This document shows positions 7,607 through 15,460 of a DNA stretch of 64,000 bases, piece after piece. The stretch lies in the NCBI RefSeq assembly GCF_012163135.1, contig NZ_JAAVUP010000007.1:62001-126000 (forward strand), in the 5' to 3' direction. The translations under genes and the position numbers were made by a program. Position 1 is the stretch's first letter; every line of letters begins with the position of its first letter. A model generated the notes under the pieces. It worked only from the letters and a program-made list of their open reading frames with translations. It was not told where the DNA came from and did no database searches. The stretch comes from Neoroseomonas oryzicola (GTDB taxonomy: Bacteria > Pseudomonadota > Alphaproteobacteria > Acetobacterales > Acetobacteraceae).

Positions 7607-9442
7607 CTACGCCGGCGCCCGCGCGTCCGCCGCCGTCACCCGTCGCTCGGCGACGGTGCTGCGGCCGATGACGAAATCGATGATCCGGTCCTCGAGCAGC
7701 GGCCCGCGCAGCGCCTCGGCCGCCGAGGGCGTGCGGCGGTAGAAGTCGATGACCTGTTCCTCCTGCCCTGGGTAGCGGTTCGCCTCGCGCCGGATCGCGC
7801 GCGCCATGTCCTCGAGCGGCACCTGCACGTCGTGCGCGCGGCCGATCTCGGCGAGCAGCAGGCGCAGGCGCACGCGGCGTTCGGCCAGCGCGCGGTATCG
7901 CGCCCGCAGCGTCTCCTCGGGCGTCGTGGCCTCCGCAACGCTGACGCGCCCGCCATGGCGTTCGGCCTGGAAGCGTTGCCACACCTCGGCGAACTCCAGC
8001 TCGACCAGCCCTTGCGGCACGTCGAAGTTCGCCTGCACGGCCAGCGCGTCGAGCACGGCGCGCTTGAGCACCTGCCGCGACCGCAGGTCGTAGTCGCGCT
8101 GCAGCGCCTGGCGCACCTGGTCGCGCAAGGCGCCGAGGTCCCCGGCCCCGACCGCGCCCGCGAGGTCGTCATCCACCGCGCGCCGCTGCCGAACGCGCAG
8201 CGCCCGCGCGGCGACGTGGAAGCGCGCGCGCCGGCCGGCGAATTCGGCCGCGGCATGGTCGGACGGGTAGACGATGTCGATCTCGCGCGTCTCGCCGGGC
8301 GCCATGCCCTCCAGCAGCGCCGAGAGGCCTGGCGCCGGACCCGCGCCGCCGATCTCGATCGCGACGTCGCGCAGCGTCCCGCCGTCGAAGGGCGGCACCT
8401 CGGGTTCCGTCGCGCCAACAAACAGCCGCGCCGGGCCGATGCGCAGCACGAGGTTCACCGCGCCCTCGTTCGGCAGCGAGATCTCGAGCAGCGGCCGCAC
8501 CAAGGTCAGCGCGCGGTCGTCGGTCAGGGCGATGGTCGCGCGCATCTCGCCCGGCCCCGGTTCGACCGGCACGCGGGAGGCCTTCAGGATCGCGTTGGCC
8601 GCACGCTCGTTGAAGCCCAGGCGCACCGTCGCGCCATCGGGCAGCGCGCCGGCGACGATCTCCGCCTGCAGGCACAGCGTCAGCACCTGGCCTGGCGTCG
8701 CGGGCACGCCGGCCGCTGCACCGGGGAAGACGCGGATGAAGCCGCCGCGGCGCGCGGTGCCGCGCACCATCATGTCGAAGAAGGGCAGCGTCCCGTTCGT
8801 CCCGGCGATGACGACCGCGCGTTCGAGCCCCGGCGAGACGTCGAGCCCCCATTTCGACGGCGCCACCCCTGGCTGCCCAGCCAGTGCCCCGAGCGCGGGC
8901 CCGTTCTGCAGCAGGTCCGCCGGCAGGTGGCCGGTCACGTCGCAGACCAGCACCTCGCCACGCGCGGCGGGCCGCGCCTCGACCTCCACGAAATGCCCGT
9001 GCCGTTCCGCGACCTCGAGCAGGGCGCGCTCCACCGCCTCCGGCGTCGGCTCCACGACCAGCCGCTCGAGCCTGATCGCGCCGAAATCCGGCAGCCGCAC
9101 CTCGGGCAGCACCTCGAGCTCCATGCGGAAGGCAAGCTCGCCATCCTCGGCGAAGCGATGGATCTCGATGCGCGGATCCTGGGCGGGCCGCAGGCCGTGA
9201 TCGGCAACGACGCGGGCGGAGGCCGCCTTGACCTGTGCCTCGATCACCTCGGCCAGCACGGCCGCACCGTAGCGGTCCTTCACGGCGGCGACGGGCACGC
9301 GCCCGGGCCGGAAGCCGGGCATGGAGACGGTGCGCGCGATCTCGGCCAGGCGCGCGTCGCGCCGGCCGGTGATCTCCTCGGCGGGAATGATAACGTCGTA
9401 GCCGCGCCGCAGCCCGTCCCGCTCGGTTTCGGTGACTTCCAT
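7607..9442 (-). CDS. tig: Trigger factor (ribosome-associated chaperone/PPIase) with large insertion in the PPIase domain
   Basis: The product is 611 residues; ordinary trigger factors have about 430-450. The N-terminal ribosome-binding domain (1-120) opens MEVTETERDGL and carries the signature MPGFRPGRVP at 41-50. The C-terminal chaperone domain (about 420-611) matches the family throughout, for example ERRVRLRLLLAEIG and NRYPGQEEQVIDFYRR. The PPIase domain starts normally (RGEVLVCDVTG, about 161-171) and resumes at FDGGTLRDVAIEIGG (about 352-366), continuing GLSALLEGMAPGETREI. Between them lie about 178 extra residues (174-351; genomic 8390-8923) that look all-beta, resembling carbohydrate-binding or phage-tail jelly-roll domains. 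ATG 9442 was preferred over GTG 9475 because the family begins MxVTET. It lies 37 bases after the sulfotransferase gene and is not next to clpP/clpX, so it may be a second, specialised copy. Confidence 0.9.
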   Translation of the reverse strand: MEVTETERDGLRRGYDVIIPAEEITGRRDARLAEIARTVSMPGFRPGRVPVAAVKDRYGAAVLAEVIEAQVKAASARVVADHGLRPAQDPRIEIHRFAEDGELAFRMELEVLPEVRLPDFGAIRLERLVVEPTPEAVERALLEVAERHGHFVEVEARPAARGEVLVCDVTGHLPADLLQNGPALGALAGQPGVAPSKWGLDVSPGLERAVVIAGTNGTLPFFDMMVRGTARRGGFIRVFPGAAAGVPATPGQVLTLCLQAEIVAGALPDGATVRLGFNERAANAILKASRVPVEPGPGEMRATIALTDDRALTLVRPLLEISLPNEGAVNLVLRIGPARLFVGATEPEVPPFDGGTLRDVAIEIGGAGPAPGLSALLEGMAPGETREIDIVYPSDHAAAEFAGRRARFHVAARALRVRQRRAVDDDLAGAVGAGDLGALRDQVRQALQRDYDLRSRQVLKRAVLDALAVQANFDVPQGLVELEFAEVWQRFQAERHGGRVSVAEATTPEETLRARYRALAERRVRLRLLLAEIGRAHDVQVPLEDMARAIRREANRYPGQEEQVIDFYRRTPSAAEALRGPLLEDRIIDFVIGRSTVAERRVTAADARAPA

Positions 9443-9479
9443 CGCCGCGCCCCGGTCCCGCGCCGCGTCCTTCACGCGG

Positions 9480-10328
9480 TCAGGCGACCTGCTGCGGCTG
9501 GCCCGCGGGTTCCTTCGCGTAGCGGAAATGGTCCATCGCCCCGGCGCATCGGCGTTCGATGTAGGCGATGGCCTCCGGCGTCAGGGAGTCGCGGAAGCCG
9601 CCGGGATGGACGCGGCGGATGTGCTTGGACGGGTCTTCCTTCTCGGGGAAGACGTCCTCCTTCGCGACGATCGCGGCGATGCGGTCCTCGGGCAGGTCGA
9701 GCTGCAGCTGGGCCGCGATGTCCTTCGCCCAGTCGAGCTTGCTGTAGATGACGTCCTCGTAGCGGTAGATCTTCCACTCGCCCGAGGCCTTGCCGCGCGT
9801 GACGTTCGCGTAGGCGTTGAAGTTCGCGAAGACGCCGTCGACGCCGCCCTGCAGCACGTAGTCCGATGGGCCCTTGGTCGCGGCCTCGTTGCGCATGCCC
9901 ATCAGCGTCTCGCGCACCGGGCCGTCGGCAGGGACCGAATGGCTCTTGGCCATCGAATGGTAGAAGGAGATCGCGATATCGCGCGGGTCGCGCACAAGCA
10001 TCAGCTTGCGCGAGGCGCGGAAGCGCCGCAGCAGCATCATCTGCCACAGCCCGCGGAAGCCCGAATAGACGAAGCCGGGCCGCCCGCAGAAATCGAGCAG
10101 CAGGTGGTCGCAATGGCCGAAGTTCAGGCCCTGGCGGAACAGCTGCCCCTCGACGTCGAGGTAGGATTGGCCTGCCGCCGCGCACAGCCCCTTCACGATG
10201 TTGTCGAACAGCACCGAGCCGCTCTTGTGGAGCGCGACGCAGTAGAAGGTCTCCGCCCGGGTCGGCGGTTCGAAGACGATCTCGTAGGGTCGCCCCGCGA
10301 AGGTCGTCAGCTGCAGGCGTTCGGTCAT
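9480..10328 (-). CDS. Sulfotransferase domain protein
   Basis: The 282-residue protein has PAPS-dependent sulfotransferase features. A 5'-phosphosulphate-binding loop near the N terminus (VALHKSGSVLFDNIV, about 31-45, equivalent to the PKSGTT loop) is followed by the 3'-phosphate-binding segment RDPRDIAISFYHS at about 113-125 and a late region with KHIRRVHPGGFRDSL resembling the family's RxGxxGDW-type stretch. It would transfer sulphate from PAPS to a hydroxyl or amine of a carbohydrate, lipid or small molecule; the acceptor is unknown. The trigger factor-like gene follows 37 bases downstream on the same strand, so the two may be expressed together. Confidence 0.85.
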   Translation of the reverse strand: MTERLQLTTFAGRPYEIVFEPPTRAETFYCVALHKSGSVLFDNIVKGLCAAAGQSYLDVEGQLFRQGLNFGHCDHLLLDFCGRPGFVYSGFRGLWQMMLLRRFRASRKLMLVRDPRDIAISFYHSMAKSHSVPADGPVRETLMGMRNEAATKGPSDYVLQGGVDGVFANFNAYANVTRGKASGEWKIYRYEDVIYSKLDWAKDIAAQLQLDLPEDRIAAIVAKEDVFPEKEDPSKHIRRVHPGGFRDSLTPEAIAYIERRCAGAMDHFRYAKEPAGQPQQVA

Positions 10329-10466
10329 TCGGTACCAACCCCGTCCGTGCTGGCGTCGCCCCCACGCCGCGCATGATCAAGTCAAGCAACTCGTCTATGG
10401 GCGGCCCCCGGCCTTGTCAACCAAAAGGCCAGGAATCCCGCCGGAAACCAAGGATCTGCGCGGGCT

Positions 10467-12155
10467 TCAGCGCGGCCCCGCGGCGTCCGGCCAGAACCGC
10501 GCGCCGGCGCGCGCAAGGCCCCCGCCGACGCCGATCGCCGTGCCGTCGGCGCGCCAGCAGGCGGCCCCTTCCATCACCCCGTCGCCATGGAAGGCGATGG
10601 CGCACATCCCGCCGCCGACATGCGGCATGCGCTGCAACTGATGCCCGCGGGCGGCGAGGTCGGCGCGCACCGCCTCGGGCACCGCCGGCTCGATCTCGAC
10701 GGCCTCGCCCTGGGTCCACAGGCGCGGCGCTTCCACCGCCTCCTGCAGGGTCATGCCGTGATCCACCAGGTTGAGCATCCCCTGCATCACCGAACCGAAG
10801 ATGCGCAGCCCGCCCGGCATGCCGAGCGCATAGGCCGGCTTGCCCCCGCGCAGCACGATCATCGGCGCCATGGAGGTCGTCACCCGCTTGCCCGGCACGA
10901 TGGACAGCGCATTGCCCGGCCGCGGGTCGAAGGTGGCCAGGTAGTTGTTCGGGATCATCCCCGTCCCGTGCACGAGGAATCGCGCGCCGAAGGTCGAGTT
11001 GATCGTCTGGGTGAAACAGCAGATCCGCCCGTCGCCATCCGCCACGGTCAGATGCGTCGTGTTCGGGCTTTCGGGCGCGACACCCGGCCCCCAGGCCTGG
11101 GCCCGCGCCATGTCGATCAGCGCACGGCGCTCATCGGCATAAGCGCGCGAGGTGAGGCGCTCGACCGGCACCTTCACGAAGGCGGGGTCGCCCGAAGCCG
11201 CGGCGCGATCCGCGAAGGCAATCTTCAGGCATTCCGCCAGCAGGTGCAGCGTGTCCGCGCTGCCGAAGCCGAGCGCCCTCAGGTCGTAGCCCGACAGGAT
11301 GTTCAGCATCTGCAGCACATGCACGCCCGAGGAGGCGGGCGGCGGGGGCAGCACCACCTCGACATCGCGATAGGCGCCGCGCAGCGGCTGCCGTTCGACG
11401 GTGCGATAGGCGCGGATGTCGGCGGCGGTGACGATGCCGCCCGCCCGCGCGATGCCGTCCCCGATCGCATCGCCCAGCGCGCCGTCGAGCGCGGCCACAC
11501 CCTCCTTCGCGATGGTCTTCAGCGTCTCGGCATAGTCCGACTGCACGATGCGGTGGCCGGCCTTCAGCTTCTCCCCGCCCGGCACATACAGCGCCGCGAT
11601 GGCCGGGTCCTTCAGCAGGTCCGGCGCCGCTTCCCCCGCGCATTCCGCGAGGTAGGGCGTCGCGCGGTAGCCGCGTTCGGCGTGGCGGATCGCGGGCGCC
11701 ATGACGTCGGCGAGCGGGAAGGACCCGAAGCGCTCCAGCATCTCGCACCAGGCCTTGAGGTTGCCCGGCACCGCGACCGACAGCCCGCCCACCGCGTTGG
11801 TGCGCCCCACGGATTCGAGGTTGCGCGGATTGTCCGGCTGCGCGGGGGTGAACATGTCCGGCCGCGCGGCGGCCGCGCAGCAGGCCATGCCGTCGATGAC
11901 CGTGTGCGTCCCGTCCGGCAGGCGCAGATGCGCCGTGCCGCCGCCGAGCAGCCCGACCATCATCGGCTCGACCACCGTGAGCGCGAAGAGCGAGGCGATC
12001 GCCGCATCCACGGCATTGCCGCCGGCGGCCAGCATCTCCGCACCCGCGGCCGAGGCCAGAGGATGGTTCGTCACCACCATGCCCTTGGTGCCGGTGGCGG
12101 GGCGCTTCTCGCAGGTGAAGCGCGTGCCGGCGCGCGCGGTCCAGTCGCTGGTCAT
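10467..12155 (-). CDS. Gamma-glutamyltransferase family protein
   Basis: The 562-residue protein covers the full Ntn-hydrolase family length. The N-terminal part has GMVVTNHPLASAAGAEMLAAGGNAVDAA (family glycine-rich start). The autoprocessing site NTTHLTVAD places the nucleophilic Thr at about residue 366. The small-subunit motif is less canonical (MPGGLRIFGSVMQ instead of the usual PGGSRII). It should autocleave into two subunits and transfer or hydrolyse gamma-glutamyl groups such as those of glutathione. No Sec signal precedes MTSDWTARAG, so a cytoplasmic location is likely, as in the YwrD-like branch. ATG 12155 follows the small exported-protein gene by 17 bases. Confidence 0.88.
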   Translation of the reverse strand: MTSDWTARAGTRFTCEKRPATGTKGMVVTNHPLASAAGAEMLAAGGNAVDAAIASLFALTVVEPMMVGLLGGGTAHLRLPDGTHTVIDGMACCAAAARPDMFTPAQPDNPRNLESVGRTNAVGGLSVAVPGNLKAWCEMLERFGSFPLADVMAPAIRHAERGYRATPYLAECAGEAAPDLLKDPAIAALYVPGGEKLKAGHRIVQSDYAETLKTIAKEGVAALDGALGDAIGDGIARAGGIVTAADIRAYRTVERQPLRGAYRDVEVVLPPPPASSGVHVLQMLNILSGYDLRALGFGSADTLHLLAECLKIAFADRAAASGDPAFVKVPVERLTSRAYADERRALIDMARAQAWGPGVAPESPNTTHLTVADGDGRICCFTQTINSTFGARFLVHGTGMIPNNYLATFDPRPGNALSIVPGKRVTTSMAPMIVLRGGKPAYALGMPGGLRIFGSVMQGMLNLVDHGMTLQEAVEAPRLWTQGEAVEIEPAVPEAVRADLAARGHQLQRMPHVGGGMCAIAFHGDGVMEGAACWRADGTAIGVGGGLARAGARFWPDAAGPR

Positions 12156-12172
12156 GTTCGGGCGTTTCCTCG

Positions 12173-12541
12173 TCAGCGGGGGGCGGATGGCACGCGCAGC
12201 ACGCGCTGCGCCTGGCAGAGATCCTCGCGCGCGTGTTCCTCGACCCGTCCATCCGCGAAGCGGACGCGCAGATCGGCGATGCAATCGAACCGAGCGGGCG
12301 GGGTCAGGTGCAGCGCGCTGCCGGCCGGCAGCTCGATGCGGCCGATCAGGGAGGGGCCGTATCGCTGTTCGCCCGCGGGCGACAGCTCGACGCCGACCAC
12401 TGCCTCGGGGCCGAGGTTCATCAGCATGAAGGGATGCGGGCGGCGGTCCTGCGCGAAAGCGAGCGGCGTCGCCGCCACTATGGCCGCGACGACCGTGCCA
12501 AGGCCTTCCCACCCTCGAAACGCAACTCGCCGGCGGCGCAC
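12173..12541 (-). CDS. Small exported protein homologous to the C-terminal domain of the upstream TIR protein
   Basis: The 122-residue product uses GTG at 12541, preceded by GGAG with a 7-base spacer. From that start, MRRRR followed by a hydrophobic run to PLAFA-QD (cleavage about 30/31) forms a good Sec signal peptide. The start lies 64 bases inside the end of the TIR gene in another frame. The mature part resembles residues 290-367 of the TIR protein: LMN..., a single Cys before a D/N-x-R-V stretch, a DGR/GGR turn and the shared DLC motif (HAREDLCQAQ against RPGVDLCAAG). It thus looks like a soluble periplasmic version of the same domain. Function unknown. A later GTG at about 12481 would lose the signal peptide. 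Confidence 0.65.
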   Translation of the reverse strand: MRRRRVAFRGWEGLGTVVAAIVAATPLAFAQDRRPHPFMLMNLGPEAVVGVELSPAGEQRYGPSLIGRIELPAGSALHLTPPARFDCIADLRVRFADGRVEEHAREDLCQAQRVLRVPSAPR

Positions 12542-13617
12542 AGATCGACTCCGGGACGGTCCTCGGTCCTGCCGCCAATGTAGACGACGCGGATGTTGAA
12601 CAGGCAACCCTGCCCCTCCGGCGCGCGGACCAGCACGGCGTTGCCGGGCGTGACCTGCGCGCTGCCGAGCCAGTCCTCGCGCCCGATCCCGTCCTCGGCG
12701 CGCGCGACGAACAAATTCGTGATCGTGCTGTCCGCGGTGTTCATCAGCCGCGCGGCCAGGGCCGGGCGGGGTGCCGGGGCCGCCGCGGGGGGCGCCGCGG
12801 CGAAGGACCGCGGGGCCGACGACGGGGGCGCGGCCGCGACCTCCGCCGTGGGTGCGGTCGCGGGTGCCGAGGCCAGTGCGCCGGCCGGCGCCGTCGGCGT
12901 CGTCGTGCCGAGCAGCGCGCGAATCCGCGGTTCGTACATCCAGGCCGCCGCCCCCAGGGCGATCACCAGCGCGACGATGATGAGGCCGAGCGCCACCGTC
13001 GCGCCGCGTCCCGCGCCCGGCTGCGGGGTGTGAGGCGCCGGGTCGGCGGCCTTCTTCGCCGCCTTGCCGGCGGGCGCGGCGGGGGGCGGGGCCGCGGGCC
13101 GCTGGGACGGCCTGTCCTGCGCGACCGGCCCGGGCGGCGGCCGCTGCGCGCTGCTCGCCCGCGCCGCGGCGACCAGCGCTGCCGCCTGGCCGCGCGGGAT
13201 CTCGATGGTGGCATCGGCCGCGAGCGCCAGCCGCACGCCCACCGCCAGCGCCTCGGCATGCTGCTCGACCGGCGGGGGATAGACGTTCAGCCAATGCGAC
13301 CCGGCCAGATGCAGGCGGAGCGCGCCGCCGGGCTGGCAATCCTCGATGCGCACGGGCACCAGGGCGAGGGACTGGGACACCGCCGTCACCACCTCGTTCC
13401 TGACATGGACGGAGGAGGCGGTGTTACGCGACAGGATCAGCACCATGGCGTGCGCCCGGCCGATCGCGGTCAGGATCGCCTCGCCCCAGTCGGCGCCGGC
13501 GGGCACGTCGCGCGGCGCCATCCAGCAGACGATGCCGCGCGTCTCCAGCGCCGCGCACACCGCATCTGCGGCGGCACGGTCGGCTGACGCGTAGCTCAGG
13601 AAAACGTCATGCGGCAT
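12478..13617 (-). CDS. Membrane-anchored TIR-domain protein
   Basis: The 379-residue protein has four parts. Residues 2-113 form a TIR domain (DVFLSYASAD, then WMAPRDVPAGADW and SSVHVRNEVVTAV). Residues about 155-203 form a Pro/Ala-rich linker. A single transmembrane helix lies at 206-228 (ATVALGLIIVALVIALGAAA). After a second Pro/Ala linker comes a C-terminal beta-type domain (288-367) ending in a DLC motif, predicted to be periplasmic. Glu75 in HVRNEV sits where NAD-cleaving TIR domains carry the catalytic Glu, so NADase activity is plausible but unproven. The gene is divergent from the TPR-cyclase gene (122-bp gap) and overlaps the exported homologue of its own ectodomain. The layout suggests a receptor sensing the periplasm and signalling inside. 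Confidence 0.85.
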   Translation of the reverse strand: MPHDVFLSYASADRAAADAVCAALETRGIVCWMAPRDVPAGADWGEAILTAIGRAHAMVLILSRNTASSVHVRNEVVTAVSQSLALVPVRIEDCQPGGALRLHLAGSHWLNVYPPPVEQHAEALAVGVRLALAADATIEIPRGQAAALVAAARASSAQRPPPGPVAQDRPSQRPAAPPPAAPAGKAAKKAADPAPHTPQPGAGRGATVALGLIIVALVIALGAAAWMYEPRIRALLGTTTPTAPAGALASAPATAPTAEVAAAPPSSAPRSFAAAPPAAAPAPRPALAARLMNTADSTITNLFVARAEDGIGREDWLGSAQVTPGNAVLVRAPEGQGCLFNIRVVYIGGRTEDRPGVDLCAAGELRFEGGKALARSSRP

Positions 13618-13738
13618 GGGCGGCGTCCGGGGACGTCGTTTCTGGCACAGCATGGCCTTTCGCGCCATGCGCCTGCATAGATTGCTGCCCATGGGCCCGA
13701 CCCGTAGACTGGATTCCCCACCCCGCGGCCGAGGCCAG

Positions 13739-15460
13739 ATGTCCGACCCGCTCGCGGAGGTCCTGGCGATGGAGGCCGAGGGCCTCCTGTTTTCCGCCCA
13801 TGACCGGGCCATGGCCGCCCTGGCCGAGCGCCCGGACGACGTGGCGCTTCGCTACCGCGCGACCCTGACCATCGCCCGGGCCGGGGCGACGGGCATGGCG
13901 CTCGACCTGTTCCATCGCCTGCACCTCGATGCCGAGGCCGACCCCGAGGTCGCCGCCCTCGGTGCCCGCCTGATCAAGGACCGGGCCTTCGAACGGCCGG
14001 CGGCCGAGCGCGGCCCGCTGCTGGCCGAGGCCGCCCGGCGCTACCAGGGCCTCTGGCAGCGGAGCGGGGAGGGGTGGCACGGCGTCAACGCCGCCGGGCT
14101 GCGGCTGATCGCCGGCGAGCCTGGCCCGGCCGCGGAGATCGCCGAGCAGGTGCTGTCGGGCCTGCGCGACAGCGGGGACTACTGGTCCGCCGCGACCAGG
14201 GCCGAGGCGCTGCTGGTCGCCGGCCGGATCAGCGAGGCGCATCGCGCGCTCGAGGAAGCGGAACAGCGCGCCGGGAGCGACCTGTCCGCCCGTGCCACCA
14301 CGCGGCGCCAGATGCGGCGGGAGGCCGCCGCACTCGGCCTGCCGCCCGCCTTCGTCAACGTGCTGCGCGTGCCATCGGTGCTGCACTACACCGGCCACAT
14401 GCCGAGGCCTGGCCAGGACGACCCGGCGGTGGAAGGCGAACTGGCCGCGAGCCTCGATGTCGCGATCGCGGCCGAACGGGTCGGGGCGGCCTTCGGGGGG
14501 CTCGCCGCCGGTCTCGACATCCTGGCGGTCGAGGCGCTGCTGCGCGCCGGCGTGACGCCGACGGCCGTGCTCCCCTGCGACCCCGACACCTACGAGGCCT
14601 CCTCGGTCGCGCCGGCCGGGGAACGCTGGGTGCCGCGCTTCCGCGCCCTGCTGGCCAAGGTGCGCATCATCCAGCTGGACGAACGGCCCTTCCCCGACGA
14701 CGACCTGCACCTGGCGATGGCGGCGCGCCGCGCGATGGGCCTGGCACGGCTGACCGCCCGGCACCGGGACGGGGAGGCGGTCCAGGTCGCCGCCTGGGAT
14801 GCGCTGCCGGCGCGCGGCGCGGCCGGCACCGGGGCGGATGTGCGAACCTGGACGGCGGCGGGCGGGCGTTCGCTGCATCTGGGCTGGCCCTGGCGGCGCA
14901 TCGGCGTCGGCAACGGTCCGCCGGAGACGCGCCGCCGGCCGATGGCGGTGCTGTTCGGGGACCTGCCACGCTTCAGCGCGCTGGACGATGCGGGTCTCGA
15001 GACCTTCTACGACGGGCCGCTCGCCGCCATGGGCGCCGCGCTCGACCGCTATCCCGCGGCCTATCGCAACGCCTGGGGCGACGCCGTGCAGGTCGCCTTC
15101 GAGGATGTGCGCGACGCCGCCTGCTGCGCCTTCGACATGCGCGCGGCGCTGGCGGCGCAGGAACCGCCGATCCATCCGCGCTTCGCGCTGGATTTCGGGC
15201 CGCTGCTGCCGGTGCGCGACGCCGTGCAGCAGGCCGACAAGTTCTCGGGCCGCGCCATGACGCGCGCCGCCCGGATCGAGCCCGTCACCCCGCCCGGCCG
15301 CATCTTCGCGACTGAGGCCTTCGCCTGCGAGATCGCGCTGCTGCCCCGCAGCGCCGGCCTCGCCTGCGATTATGCGGGGCGCATCCCGACCGCCAAGGGC
15401 TTCGGGTCGCTGCCGCTCTACGCATTGCGCCGCGCGGGCGCCGAGGAGGAACTGGCATGA
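13739..15460 (+). CDS. TPR / Rossmann-like / class III nucleotide cyclase-homology protein
   Basis: The 573-residue protein starts at ATG 13739 after GAGG. Residues about 10-200 form TPR-like helical repeats, as in the TRAFs-binding (DUF4071-type) group. Residues about 205-355 read like a Rossmann-type SLOG-related domain (VLHYTGHMPR, FGGLAAGLDILAVEALL, TAVLPCD, LAMAARRAMGLARLTARH, AVQVAAWDA). Residues about 400-560 are a class III adenylate/guanylate cyclase domain: FGDLPRFSAL holds the first metal Asp (408), AWGDAVQVAF the second (448), and SGRAMTRAARIE the catalytic Arg region. The usual substrate Lys before the GD is Asn445 and the transition-state Asn is Thr508, so activity may be altered or lost. 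It overlaps the Crp/Fnr gene by ATGA and is divergent from the TIR gene. The domain calls are from memory of family patterns. Confidence 0.75.
   Translation: MSDPLAEVLAMEAEGLLFSAHDRAMAALAERPDDVALRYRATLTIARAGATGMALDLFHRLHLDAEADPEVAALGARLIKDRAFERPAAERGPLLAEAARRYQGLWQRSGEGWHGVNAAGLRLIAGEPGPAAEIAEQVLSGLRDSGDYWSAATRAEALLVAGRISEAHRALEEAEQRAGSDLSARATTRRQMRREAAALGLPPAFVNVLRVPSVLHYTGHMPRPGQDDPAVEGELAASLDVAIAAERVGAAFGGLAAGLDILAVEALLRAGVTPTAVLPCDPDTYEASSVAPAGERWVPRFRALLAKVRIIQLDERPFPDDDLHLAMAARRAMGLARLTARHRDGEAVQVAAWDALPARGAAGTGADVRTWTAAGGRSLHLGWPWRRIGVGNGPPETRRRPMAVLFGDLPRFSALDDAGLETFYDGPLAAMGAALDRYPAAYRNAWGDAVQVAFEDVRDAACCAFDMRAALAAQEPPIHPRFALDFGPLLPVRDAVQQADKFSGRAMTRAARIEPVTPPGRIFATEAFACEIALLPRSAGLACDYAGRIPTAKGFGSLPLYALRRAGAEEELA

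Noticed and set aside
6377..9751. A very long plus-strand open frame (over 1,100 codons) opposite the trigger factor gene
   Set aside because: It is rich in Arg, Gly, His and Ala with no recognisable domain and lies antisense to a clearly identified protein. Long antisense frames are expected at this GC content.
10467..12155. Reading the gamma-glutamyltransferase together with its upstream in-frame extension to 12578
   Set aside because: The extension overlaps the small exported protein gene and is Arg/Pro-rich without homology; MTSDWTARAGTRF fits the family start.
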